From Tribonema minus (lineage: Eukaryota > Sar > Xanthophyceae > Tribonematales > Tribonemataceae): a stretch of DNA of 64,000 nt. A program made the position numbers and the translations under genes. The notes under the pieces are model-generated. The model worked only from the letters and a program-made list of their open reading frames with translations. It was not told the origin of the DNA and ran no database searches. The stretch is taken from NCBI GenBank assembly GCA_017506865.1, contig JAFCMP010000101.1, forward strand, positions 186,001-250,000. The letters are read 5' to 3'. Shown in pieces: positions 52,401-58,877 of the stretch; within the stretch, counting starts at the first letter, position 1, and the number at the start of each line of letters is the position of its first letter.

Positions 52401-55400
52401 CAGCAGCAGAAAGGCGGCGGAAGTGCCGCCGCCGCCCGCCCGCAAGCGCACCGGCGCGATGGGCATGCCAGGAGCTGCGAGTGCGGGCGCAAGCAGCATT
52501 GCAAGCTGCGCTGCAGACCACGCCGCCGGCGCGCCGCGCACGGTGACCGTGACCGGGGCGCTCATGTCACCAGCGCGGGTGATGCGCAGGCGGAAGCCGC
52601 TGAAGCTGAAGTCAGCGGAGTCGCCGACCGTTCCGAGCGCCGCGTCAACGAGCGCGGCCGGCGCCCGCAAGCATAGCGTGCGGAAGTCATCGCGAGGCGA
52701 CAGAGGCCCCAGCGTCTCTGCACCCTTGAATAGGGACGCAAGTGAGGCAGCGTCTCCAGCGCCGGCCCTCGCCGCGTCGTGCATGTGCGTGAGCGCCGCC
52801 GCTAGCAGCTGCTGGCGCCCCCGCGTGAGTCGGGCGCGGCGCTGTGCAGCCGCCGCAGGGGTGCTGCGCTCGCGCTCGTGAGGCTGACGGGCCGGCGCGA
52901 GCTCTGCTAACAGTGCGCGGACGCTGGCCGGCAAGGCAGCCAAGTGCTCCTGGGTGTAGCAGGTGACTGGATCCACCGTAAACGAGACTAGGTCTGTGCC
53001 GGCTGCCGCCGCCGGCGGCACAAATGGCTGTCCCTCCGCTGTCGGACGGCCCTGCACGCGCGCCGCCATCGCCATGAGGCGGCCCGCAGCGGCTCCACCC
53101 TGGCGCCCCACCGCCGCGACAGCGGGGGGCACGAAGAAGTACTGCTCCTGTTCCGCGGCGTGGAACATCTCGCTCGCCTGTTGGTATAGCTGCCCTGGAG
53201 TGAGGGCGGATGGGGCTGGGGTTGGCGTGTAGCTGCCTCGGGGAGTGAAGTAGGCTCCATCGTGGCCGTGCAGCAGCCGTGCCTCCTCCCGAAGCAGGTT
53301 GCTCTTCGCTGTAAGCGACGGGGGTGTTGTCGCAGTTTTGGCGGCTTTGGCCGCCCACGAGGCAGCAGCAGCAGGAGGGGTGGCCGCGCGACCATTTGGG
53401 CCAGCTGGCGTGTCGCCAGTCGCCGCTGGCAGCACCACCTCCATCGCTTCGGATGGCATGAAACGACTTGAAGTTCATGAACTGCGTGGCTGTCCCTCCA
53501 ATCCAGTTGCGTTTCCAGCTGCAGCTGCCGGCGCCGGCGCCAGCCTTAAGGAGTGCCCGCTTTGCAATCTCGCACCCGCTCTCCCTGTGCAGCCGTGGAC
53601 TCATGCATCCCCTTCGAGCTGACTGCTGGCGCGCCGCACGTCATGACGGTGGTCCCAGACGCGATCACCACGAGCGGCCTCATTCACAATCTCCACGGTC
53701 TGCGCGCGGAGGTGCGCGACGCTGGTGGCAACGCGCTCAGCGACCTAGCGGTGGCACTGAAGGCGGTGCCTGGGCCGCTTGAGGCCGAGCTTCATGGAGA
53801 CACCGGGTGCGTTCACACTGATGCTGTGACGTTGGCACACCTGGTTTGGCGGTTGCCTGTTGGCCGCTGCCAGAGCAGTAATCATCGTGATGTCAGCTTT
53901 CACTGAACCTCTCAGATTTGTTAAAGCCTGATTCACATCAGTTTGGATTTAGTGTGTTGCTTGAAGTATGTACGCAGCACCGACGTTCATGCCCGTCAGA
54001 GACATGGAGTGAAAGCAATGGTTCCACTGCCTTCATGGTGCATTTTTTTCAATTAGCTGCAGTCTATCACTGTAGTATGACCGTACCACATGCAGCTACT
54101 GTAGACAAAATTTGCCATTGGCACCACCAGTCGCACTGATGGGAAGCGGATTTGATGCCCCAATCTCTCATTGGTTAGAGGTACGGCTGTGAGTGGTGCT
54201 GGCTGCTCAGAGTTGGTTGCTTTTATGGACACACCAGACATGTGATGCCGCTACATTGATGATATACTAGATCAATAGCTGTTGCTGACTGGAGGTTGCC
54301 CTCATGATAGAGCAGCCAAACTGTACTACTACATAGCATGCGTGGAAGCGGGCCCATAACTTTATAAGAATCCAGATTATTTCTGGAGCTGGCGTAATCA
54401 AACTTCGCCATATATTTTTTGAAGGCTCTGTTCAGATCAACTGGATCAGAAGTCACGTTTATGGTAATGTGCAGAAAATATGGGACGGGATGATCTGAGC
54501 TGCGGTCAAAGAAGAATACTCAAGAATATGTGAGACACAGTATTGAGAGAAGCTGTTGTGCCTCCATGTTTGCACCGTACAGCCGGCCCCTCCAGAGGCT
54601 CCAGCAGAGCGCAAGGTTGCAGTTTCGTGATGAGAATGAGTGCGTTAATGTGCACTGGCGTGCATTGCTTCCAACGATGCTTGTGTGAAGCGTTCACTCC
54701 TATTTAAGCGTCTTGGCAGCATGAACGCCCTGACAAAGCATAAGTGCTGGTGCATATAACCACATTCAAGTTGGAAGAAGGAGAGCAGACTCTCGGAGCT
54801 TCAGTATGACGACAACACATAATGCATCAGCATCGTGTACATTGATGGCCCATAACTTGCCACGGTATGATCAGAAACTGTCACAGCCATGAGTGCATCA
54901 GTGCTCCTCAACTGCTGACTTGCCGCCCAACATGCGGCAGCATCGTGCCAAACGCACAGCCCCTCATTATTTACCAGGTGATATCTGCCCGCCATACACC
55001 TTGTCTGTGCTCCCGTCAGTGTCTGTGCTGCCGTCAGCCTGCACCCCCAGCGTGGTGCTGAAGGTGTCTACGTGCTGGGAGACTGCTGGGCTGAGTTTCC
55101 GTCTGCGGCGGCAGCGCTCGACACCGAGATGCAGCTGCTGCTGGTGGCCAAACCCGTCAGAGGCAAGGGCTCCGGCACGGGCAAGGAGGCGCTGATAAAG
55201 GTACGCAGCTGATTCAAACCTGCAGGCCAAGATGATGGGAGGGGGGGGGGGGGGTTGTGGCATCATGGCAGCCAGAAGGGGAAGGCTGTCCTGCCAAATT
55301 TTCTACTCAGTGGTAAAGCCAGGGCCATCACAGTTGAACCAATTGCACATTGGTTAATTGCCTGAGCAAACACTGCAGAGGGGCGTCCGCTTTGTCAGAA

Positions 55401-56088
55401 TGTGCGCGGCGGGCATTGTGCTTGCATTAGTGCCGATGTGCAGCACACAGATATGTGCTTGACTGTCGGGCCACAAGCGCATGGCGCCTGTACGCGCAGC
55501 AGATGTTGCTGCAAGGGCAAAGCTCCACACAGCCCCCCTCACACGCGCACGACACACCCGCCGCAAACAATTTGCAGCAGCTGAAGGACATCTATGGGGT
55601 GCGAGTCCTGCATCTACTACTGTATCCATATGTCACCGCACCCTATTGTGCACTGCCGAGCTCCTTTCCTCACACAGTCTGATCTGCCACACACCCCAAC
55701 TACGTGAACTATGTAAGTCTCCTTGACCAAACATCTCAACCCCCTGCATGTGCAGGTCGCCGTCAACAGCCGCGGCGGCGAGAGCGCGCGCGTCATCGGC
55801 TTCGAGGTCCCCGCCAGCGCCATGCGCACCGACGCCGCGCCCGGCCAGCCCTTCGAGGTCCACGTGCTGCTGCGCGACGAGGAGGGGCACCCGCATGCCG
55901 CCGACCTCAGCGCTTACGTCACCTGCGCCATGTGCCAGGACAGCGCACCGCCGCCGCAGCAGGCGACGGGCAATAGGAGGAGCAGCGGCGGCGGCAGGGG
56001 CAGCGGCGGCGGCGGCAGGGGCGGCGGCGGCGGCAGGGGCAGCGGCGGCGGCGGCGGCGGCGGCGGCAGGGGCGGCGGCGGCGGCAGG

Positions 56089-56120
<32 letters not shown>

Positions 56121-57381
56121 GAGCGCGGCGGCCGCCGACGTGCAGCTGCAGCGCCCGCCGGAGCGCCGCAGCGTGAACGGCAGCGCCGTGTACGTGTTCC
56201 GCTGCCCGGGCGATCTGGCTCCCGGGCGTTGGCGCGCGGTGGCGGCGTACACAGAGGCGCGCGATGCCGTGCTGCTGGTGCGGCGCGGCGGCGAGCAGCT
56301 GCAGGCGCTGCCGCCAGCACAGCGCCAGAGCATTGTGAAGACCTCGGAGTGGGCGCACGATGTGCCCCTGCCGCCGCAGCCAGTGCCGCAGCCCGTTTTG
56401 CGTCCGCGCGAATTCGATGCGGCGGCGACGTGGGACGCGCTGGCAGCGTTCGACGGCGCGCAGGCCGCCTTTGTGGCGCGCGCGCGGGCAGTGGGGCAGC
56501 GCTCCGCCAGCCGCAATGGCGGCGGCAGAGGCAGGGGCGGCGGCACCGGGCCCGCGATTTCCGGCAAGCAGCTGACGTACGAGAGCGGTGCGACCTCCGT
56601 CTCGCCGGTCCGGTTCTGGACGCTCGTGTCGCTGCTGACGGTGCAGGACGCACGCACCGCGGCGCTGCTGGCGAGCGCCGTCGGTGCGCCAGCGCTGCGC
56701 ACGCTCGTGGTGGAGGACGACGTCGCAGTGAACCGGCTTCTCGCGCTGGCGCCGCCTCCGGGCATCCGCATCGTCTCCCTGGCGAGCGTGCCGCCGGCGC
56801 CGCCGGGCGCTGCTGCCGCTGCGGCGCTGCTGCCGCCGCCGCCATCGGGCGGGCACCTCCGCCTGCGCAATGACGTGCCGGTCGCCGAGCTGCCTGCGAA
56901 TGCGGACGGCCGGCTGCTGGCGCGGGTGCTGACGCTGCTGGGCCTTCACAGCGTCGAGATCATAGACACGCGCGCAGAGGCGCAGGCGGCGGCGCCGGCG
57001 CGGCCGTCGTGGCAGTGCAGCGTTGCCCGCGATGGTCACAGCGTATCCGGCGGCACCGCCTTGATCACCGTGCTGGACGAGAAGCTTTGGCGTCAGGCCG
57101 GCAACAAGGTGCCGCGGTTCCATGGCCCGGCCCCTGCGCGCAATCGTGGCAGCGGCGGCGGTGGCGGAGGCGGCAGCGGCGGCGGCGGCGGCAGCAGTGG
57201 AGGCGGCGACGGCGGCGGCGGCGGCGGCGGCGCTGGCAGCAAGCGTCGCAGCAGCACTGGCAGCGCACGTGAGGGCAGCAGCAGTGGCGGCAACGGCGGC
57301 GGCAATGCGGATGCTGCTGAGGACGCCAACAACGATGCCGTCCCGCACACACCCAAGCGAGCGCGCACGCAGCGCGGCTGA
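26870..57381 (+). CDS. SMCHD1/GMI1-like non-canonical SMC protein (GHKL ATPase plus SMC hinge), 17 exons
   Basis: Proposed exons: 26870-26962, 28282-28446, 29546-29649, 31721-31905, 32796-32996, 33321-33544, 35900-36084, 37191-37754, 39685-39909, 40047-40223, 41555-41813, 42959-43013, 43114-45038, 45122-45821, 53593-53806, 55038-55200 and 55756-57381 (stop TGA). All junctions are phase-compatible and give one 2,354-codon frame, close to the ~2,000 residues of animal SMCHD1. Order: ubiquitin-like start, GHKL ATPase, a conserved region after it, a long middle region, and a C-terminal hinge. In known members (animal SMCHD1, plant GMI1) an ATPase head and a hinge that dimerises and binds nucleic acid act on chromatin, in silencing or DNA repair; a nuclear role here is inferred. 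The intron 45822-53592 holds an antisense retrotransposon. The first exon is the least certain. Exons 40047-40223 and 42959-43013 rest mainly on phase agreement. Confidence 0.8.
27423..27713 (+). repeat. 148-bp tandem duplication in intron 1 of the SMCHD1-like gene
   Basis: Two adjacent copies start GAGTAATTACCA (27423 and 27571) and run through TATAGTATATG, CATTGACACTGTACTTTTTA and CAGATGATTGATATCAAAGC. A partial relative is found about 2.4 kb upstream, so it may be part of a dispersed element. An AT microsatellite follows at about 27897-27920. Confidence 0.9.
29546..36084 (+). other. GHKL (Bergerat-fold) ATPase domain of the SMCHD1-like gene
   Basis: Exons 3-7 encode the ATP-binding module, roughly residues 87-390. 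The N-box reads ALCELIDNAL, with the Glu (about residue 140) expected to activate water and the Asn (about 144) to hold Mg2+. The next motif is DHGKGM (about 179-184), corresponding to DxGxG. The lid-side motif is CFGIGVK (about 237-243) and the last is GTLVVISD (about 315). All signature residues are present, so the domain is predicted active. Intron phases agree across each junction. Exon 33321-33544 runs directly into EIPKQHLKLDDIGKTAEYLR at 35900, the helix that follows the ATPase core in this family. MORC proteins also have this ATPase, but they lack the C-terminal SMC hinge seen here. Confidence 0.85.
32959..33210 (+). repeat. Partial duplication of an ATPase exon end with its splice donor
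   Basis: The last ~40 bp of exon 32796-32996, encoding FGIGVKATAKYYG, and its GTAAGC donor recur about 207 bp downstream at 33166-33209 as FGIGVKATGTYYG followed by GTAAGC. The second copy keeps reading frame and donor but has no clear acceptor next to it. Confidence 0.85.
36166..36279 (+). repeat. 63-bp tandem repeat in intron 7 of the SMCHD1-like gene
   Basis: ATCAAGGTGGGCAGTGGGCG at 36166 and ATCAAGGTGGGTGGTGGGCG at 36229 begin two copies that end in GTGGCAGATCCCAT. It lies about 80 bp after the exon ending at 36084. Confidence 0.85.
36781..36896 (+). repeat. Imperfect ~72-bp tandem repeat in intron 7
   Basis: TGTGCCAAGGACAAGGCATA at 36781 recurs as TGTGCCAAGGACATGCTCAA at 36853. Both are followed by GAATGCTGA(C/T)C and TTGG. 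This is another short local duplication in the same intron. Confidence 0.7.
39057..39108. repeat. Inverted repeat with 19-bp perfect arms in intron 8
   Basis: The left arm CGTATCGGCGCCTGTACGA (39057-39075) and its exact reverse complement (39090-39108) flank a 14-bp spacer. Similarity continues imperfectly outward for about 20 bp on each side (GCATGTGTGCGTCC against GGGCGCACGCATGG). It would form a strong hairpin in DNA or pre-mRNA. Confidence 0.92.
41851..41880 (+). repeat. Interstitial telomere-type repeat (TTAGGG)5
   Basis: Five perfect tandem TTAGGG units lie in the intron 37 bp after the exon ending at 41813. A degenerate relative with AGGGTTAG and CCTAACCCTA words lies inside the inverted-repeat transposon at about 5632-5692. 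Such blocks can arise by repair of double-strand breaks with telomeric DNA. Confidence 0.95.
42443..42524 (+). repeat. ~40-bp tandem duplication in intron 11
   Basis: TACTCTACTTTGACGATACA and TACTCTACTCCTTTGAAGAT begin two adjacent copies, each continuing ACATTAGCT(T/C)ACAACATCAGCT. No function is apparent. Confidence 0.8.
46767..50933 (-). CDS. Retrotransposon ORF2 (zinc fingers, reverse transcriptase, restriction-like endonuclease)
   Basis: The frame has 1,388 codons. N-terminal Cys/His clusters suit DNA binding: C52, C59, H100, H105, and C146, C149, C154, H160, H164. The reverse transcriptase follows, with ANPGSAAGPSGLRN, then LLAIDGSNAFNALSR near residue 585, SQQGVQQGDPLGPLLFALAL, and the catalytic YLDD motif near 684-687 with both aspartates. 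After the thumb region comes CPKCHRPVDSGAHLRRC (about 1133-1149), a C-x2-C-x8-H-x3-C knuckle. The end holds FMDIVF, CIDVTIRDSS (about 1239) and EKIDTY (about 1272), spaced like the Asp...Asp...Lys of a PD-(D/E)XK restriction-like endonuclease. The protein should nick its target and prime reverse transcription there. All catalytic motifs are intact, so the copy may be young. Confidence 0.9.
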   Translation of the reverse strand: MMSDSTSGGAAPAAIAAAAAAAAAAAAGIDPAQPEAVQAPAQPATAAIYPRCPLYDTGCLFRVPVPKPRLRRNGEANTLTAQTSASLALARRIATTLADHQRREHPNVPADFLARMQAVDDECLTLHRAGAGTYYAVEPELLLCACASCGEPGCVRTKLHQRDHLYKSRGAAATQRPHGPRVAPLPPILPLSTASGGARGPGARAAAAVAAAGPTWRSALPLWTLAPLSPARAALDDLSFDYVLQQQLVVGRRIRLEHRSDFTAALTATLAGLREAQTAVAQAHGVEAAAQASATAGAWCKLLHLLPCLLLVPDGSLPRAHRFAAFVAGDLDLLTRTALAFCRRGAARACTRRARSMTEAAAAVRERAAATARQPGGVGRAARLLAEGADTSAPRDSATLHKLQAKHPAGDASAKLDAAASRARSLVAAAALAAPAPLNCASFTADGLREAILAANPGSAAGPSGLRNSHLQQCVRHTAHTSGRTVDWLLELLAWLGTAVYSTPAALPAPFWRLHAAARLSAVGEKARPIACGDTIRRLFARTFCTDTRDRVSALLEPIGQFGVGARGGAERVALMAQLTHECGGVLLAIDGSNAFNALSRSAVLTAVAEHLPGLYGYVEHIYGPGRAPWLQFGLDGHADAAIILSQQGVQQGDPLGPLLFALALRGTMVAARAKFPQLALPGYLDDLTIMTPSCDAPVLDHVGRAFCFIQQALSELNIQVNVTKCAAVVPASGGARERAAAVFAAANVPVPVCDDGITLMGVPVGTEGFVRAQVAATLRAPGTDRLVAELVQMEDVQAAFSILRLAVPARAGHVSRNTAPSLTHEELRRFDAITLAAVAALAQEPSAGLTPPAHQRAPAAGDDCRGPPAVSAAAAPPSLWAAAVAWVRGADWGGEAPVTLPAHQQVRVHLRLGSGGFGVLGAAPRACAAFAARSLECMGPALAAFPVAARSRVLEHARYGFTFTQIATCLQQLRSGSDEAAAALALLLPTVWYQDWRQDDGAWRALRDLLQRAGGAAGPGMRTRAGARRAAAPAVAREPGSAQAPPAAVLPRRQAALSRVLDAALAATQLRRLEAANALEAVAAWRSGASKGAMGFLAQLPSTDPAETMSPPEFRETLRRHLGVERPAPAAARCPKCHRPVDSGAHLRRCTQGLNVTRHNLLADALFQLLKQVAHLRGLDRDTLAPFRRYAARHGFNKFMDIVFGSNQVCLPVPKVQPSADAVAAGRCTKLRGGFEVACCIDVTIRDSSCPSRLRQAQGGARDVQRVLESASQEKIDTYVVSGALDPTTHTLFSAAFDHFGAMSRDTQALLHALAEQSSQGSYNLAQRVAFWRRRTSLALQRALTRVVIDNWNAVIAPDGDVSAYRRIALLQVPRPSPASAEPPAPP
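50934..50969 (-). other. ORF1-ORF2 junction: single in-frame TAA and 11 sense codons
   Basis: On the minus strand ORF1 ends with TAA at 50969-50967. The same frame then runs through 11 sense codons to ATGATG at 50933. No other stop or frame change lies between the ORFs. The codon before the stop is CTG and the one after is GCC. ORF2 could be made by stop-codon readthrough or by termination and reinitiation. Confidence 0.85.
50967..53459 (-). CDS. Retrotransposon ORF1 (gag-like RNA-binding protein)
   Basis: The frame has 830 codons and begins MPSEAMEVVLPAATGD. The N-terminal half is Ala-rich with folded stretches such as LTPGQLYQQASEMFHAAEQE. A central part (about residues 275-320; FSFSGFRLRITRAG, then VTVTVRGAPAAWSAAQLAML) looks like an RNA-binding fold. 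A Cys/His cluster follows at about 420-443 (CPSC, a spaced Cys, then CAH), resembling a zinc knuckle. Residues about 530-625 are charged and helical (QRIQQLQGGILEGRTARKGL onward), predicting a coiled coil. The C-terminus is Ser/Arg- and Lys-rich. Coiled coil plus nucleic-acid binding is the usual make-up of LINE ORF1 chaperones that coat element RNA. The ATG lies only about 130 bp from the acceptor of the downstream host exon, so the 5' UTR is very short or the start lies elsewhere. Confidence 0.8.
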   Translation of the reverse strand: MPSEAMEVVLPAATGDTPAGPNGRAATPPAAAASWAAKAAKTATTPPSLTAKSNLLREEARLLHGHDGAYFTPRGSYTPTPAPSALTPGQLYQQASEMFHAAEQEQYFFVPPAVAAVGRQGGAAAGRLMAMAARVQGRPTAEGQPFVPPAAAAGTDLVSFTVDPVTCYTQEHLAALPASVRALLAELAPARQPHERERSTPAAAAQRRARLTRGRQQLLAAALTHMHDAARAGAGDAASLASLFKGAETLGPLSPRDDFRTLCLRAPAALVDAALGTVGDSADFSFSGFRLRITRAGDMSAPVTVTVRGAPAAWSAAQLAMLLAPALAAPGMPIAPVRLRAGGGGTSAAFLLLASALKTCGVGINGAASSAAPASAASPGAAGVWELTVVRGVARRLAHSVLCAVDGTEVALRLLGPDNLTACPSCLRRHFTRPGQQCRATRCAHTTLPAACTTPAAATGTAAGAPAVATAAAAAAAAAATQRAPTGAAASHPPAPAATGAAATDAAAASTPALASASPGASPPPPAADADPAQLGQEQRIQQLQGGILEGRTARKGLQQQVKALTKLLAASEAGKRAAEADRDRSLAEQVRAERLAAQQRSLREGEQVRNAAATARLEAQLTAEAARAASVAVPAADAAGAVATTPVAGDLEASSAAAGAAAAVAADGATAAGAAAAGAAAAGAPPPAVGAASAAAAAAASAAADPAVALEAAAAPRQPPRSCSRGRSRCRRASSPAARHGSDCSASPSRSRQPPMPASDSSALMSDSGTPRASRKRTAAERTPGSAAEPPAARPARGLPQGQSAADRFLSTSTAQPPASEGGGGASGL
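55756..57381 (+). other. C-terminal SMC hinge exon of the SMCHD1-like gene
   Basis: The last exon begins VAVNSRGGESARVIGFEVPA, another beta-rich module, then has a Gly-rich insert (about 55975-56125). The hinge-like part spans roughly 56560-57125. It includes LTYESGATSVSPVRFWTLVS, TLVVEDDVAVNRLLALAP (the region that in SMC hinges reads like VEDxxxxxAL), VEIIDTRA and ITVLDEKLWRQ. A second Gly/Ser-rich basic tail ends KRARTQRG. Hinges of this family form homodimers and bind nucleic acids; that function is transferred from known members. The reverse strand also has long open frames here, caused by GGC/GCC codon runs and not by real genes. Confidence 0.72.
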
Positions 57382-58877
57382 GGTGCTACGCTTTGTTGTT
57401 CACATCGCGTGGATGTTCGACAGAGCGCTGAGAGAAAAAGGAGGATGCATCAGAGCTGCTGCATCGAGAGGCAGTGCCCACGCAAAGAGAAGCACAGAGG
57501 TGCTGAGCTTGTGGGCAATAAAGGGGGGGGGGAACGGTTGTGGCCTGAGAGTATTGAAACTGTGGGCCAATGGGGAGGGGGGGGCATGCTTGTGTCTGAT
57601 CGACGAGCAGTAGAGTAATGCATGCCATTGGTGAGCAGGAGAGTAATACGTGCAATTGAGCATCTGATGAAAAGTGTGTGGTGAGGTACGGAATTGCTTT
57701 GCCTGCACATGACACGAGCTGCAGTCCAGCCGCTGACAACTGGGGGATGGTGGCGGATCAAGTGAACGCTGGGGCTGCTACTGTAACATAATCGATATCA
57801 CTTCTCCAAATGCGACCAACAAGCTTGTGAATGTACCGACAAAATTCACCAATCACATCACTGCTCTTTGCTCTGCAACTTGTACGATGTGGGTGTCCAA
57901 CAATTCATGTGCGCAGGCAGCATCATGAGTGGCAGGCGCTGAGGTAGTGAGCGTGCACCGTTTTTGCTATGACTGCCATGACAGAACATAGCTCCAAGGG
58001 ACAGATGACATGGTGCGATGCTCATACTCAGAGATCCCTCAAAACAAGCTCTCGCTGTTGTACACGCTGCAGTGACCATCACATGCACTCAGCATGCTTC
58101 ATGCACATGCTGCAAATGCAAACGTCACGCATTGAAATTGAATGTAGTATTCAGACTGGCCACGCGTGACCATATGCACGTAAAGCAAGTCCACCGGCAC
58201 AAAGTCTCTGACTTGGCGACCTGCACACAGTCCCCAGCATGCCTGAGCTGCCGCCAATCGCAGTTGAAGTGAGTGCTGTCATGCATGTGCACGCATTGCC
58301 ACTGATACAGTTGGCATTGGCCAGAGTAAACAACACACAAGGTGGCCCAACATCAGCAGTGGTGCATGCTCGACGTGCAACGGGGTCTGGCCAGCCCAGG
58401 AGGCAATGCTCAAAGACCCTCAACGATCCACCTACTGCAGACCACTGATTCTCAGTGTCGTGGCAAGTTGATCTTGTCAGCAGTATTGGCCCCATGTATG
58501 TACGGGCTACTGAAAGCGCAGCAGCAGTGCTCAGGAACATGAACCGGGCCGCTCGCACGCGCGCTCTTTGCTGACCCAGCCAAGATACAGTTGCACCTCG
58601 CTGAGGTTTGGGCAGCACTGTCCGGTGTATGGCGTGTGCAGCAGTTTAGTAGCTGCTGCTCAGCGCTTGCGCCGCTACCTGCAGTAACTGCAGCTGGCAG
58701 AGCGGGGGACTTGCGGGGCTTGGGGGGGGGGGGGAGCTGCGAGAGCAAGGCAGCACCCGCTGCCACCGCAACATATTCCGGCATTACTGCTGCAAATTGC
58801 CATACCGGCAGCTTCTATGGCGTGTCGGCCTCTGTATCAGCTGCTGTCGCTGCTGCTCATTGCTCAACTGGGCGTCC
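57382..58877. other. Spacer between the convergent SMCHD1-like gene and gene C
   Basis: This 1.5 kb holds both 3' untranslated regions. It contains G-rich runs at about 57521-57531, 57575-57584 and 58719-58733, and no gene I can support. Short open frames on both strands lack recognisable features. Confidence 0.6.
57782..57786 (+). terminator. TGTAA polyadenylation-like signal after the SMCHD1-like gene
   Basis: TGTAA is the usual chlorophyte polyadenylation signal. This one lies about 400 bp after the stop codon at 57381. The motif is short and can occur by chance. Confidence 0.35.

Larger units (their letters stand above)
46691..53473 (-). mobile_element. Non-LTR retrotransposon with restriction-like endonuclease, antisense in a host intron
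   Basis: The element has two large open frames on the minus strand, ORF1 then ORF2, with no stop codon or frameshift inside either one. There are no long terminal repeats, no integrase or RNase H that I can see, and no N-terminal apurinic-type endonuclease. The zinc-finger / RT / CCHC / restriction-like endonuclease order is that of the early-branching R2-, CRE- and NeSL-type LINEs. Boundaries are provisional: the 10-bp word ACTTGAAGTT occurs on both sides (46693-46702 and 53464-53473) and may be a target-site duplication, but related words recur in the window. There is no A-tail next to the ORF2 stop. Removing the element would shrink the host intron from 7.8 kb to about 1 kb. Confidence 0.85.
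43114..55200 (+). other. Middle region of the SMCHD1-like gene (exons 13-16)
   Basis: Exon 13 (43114-45038) is the longest. It contains a Ser/Gly-rich linker near 43630-43710 and then repeated beta-strand-rich segments (for example RDLHFELQSGAATKIDLDIVP and MQFRVRMADEFGNLA), resembling the stacked immunoglobulin-like modules expected between ATPase and hinge. A short 83-nt intron (45039-45121) explains the frame change into exon 14 (45122-45821). Exon 15 (53593-53806; PFELTAGAPHVMTVVPDAI) follows after the retrotransposon-bearing intron, and Ala is completed across the junction. Exon 16 (55038-55200) encodes GVYVLGDCWAEFPSAAAAL and LLLVAKPVRGKG. Calling these modules immunoglobulin-like is inference from strand pattern. 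Confidence 0.65.

Noticed and set aside
55633-57348. 571-codon reverse-strand frame
   Set aside because: It is the antisense shadow of the Gly/Ala-rich hinge exon, caused by GGC/GCC runs; no domain is visible.
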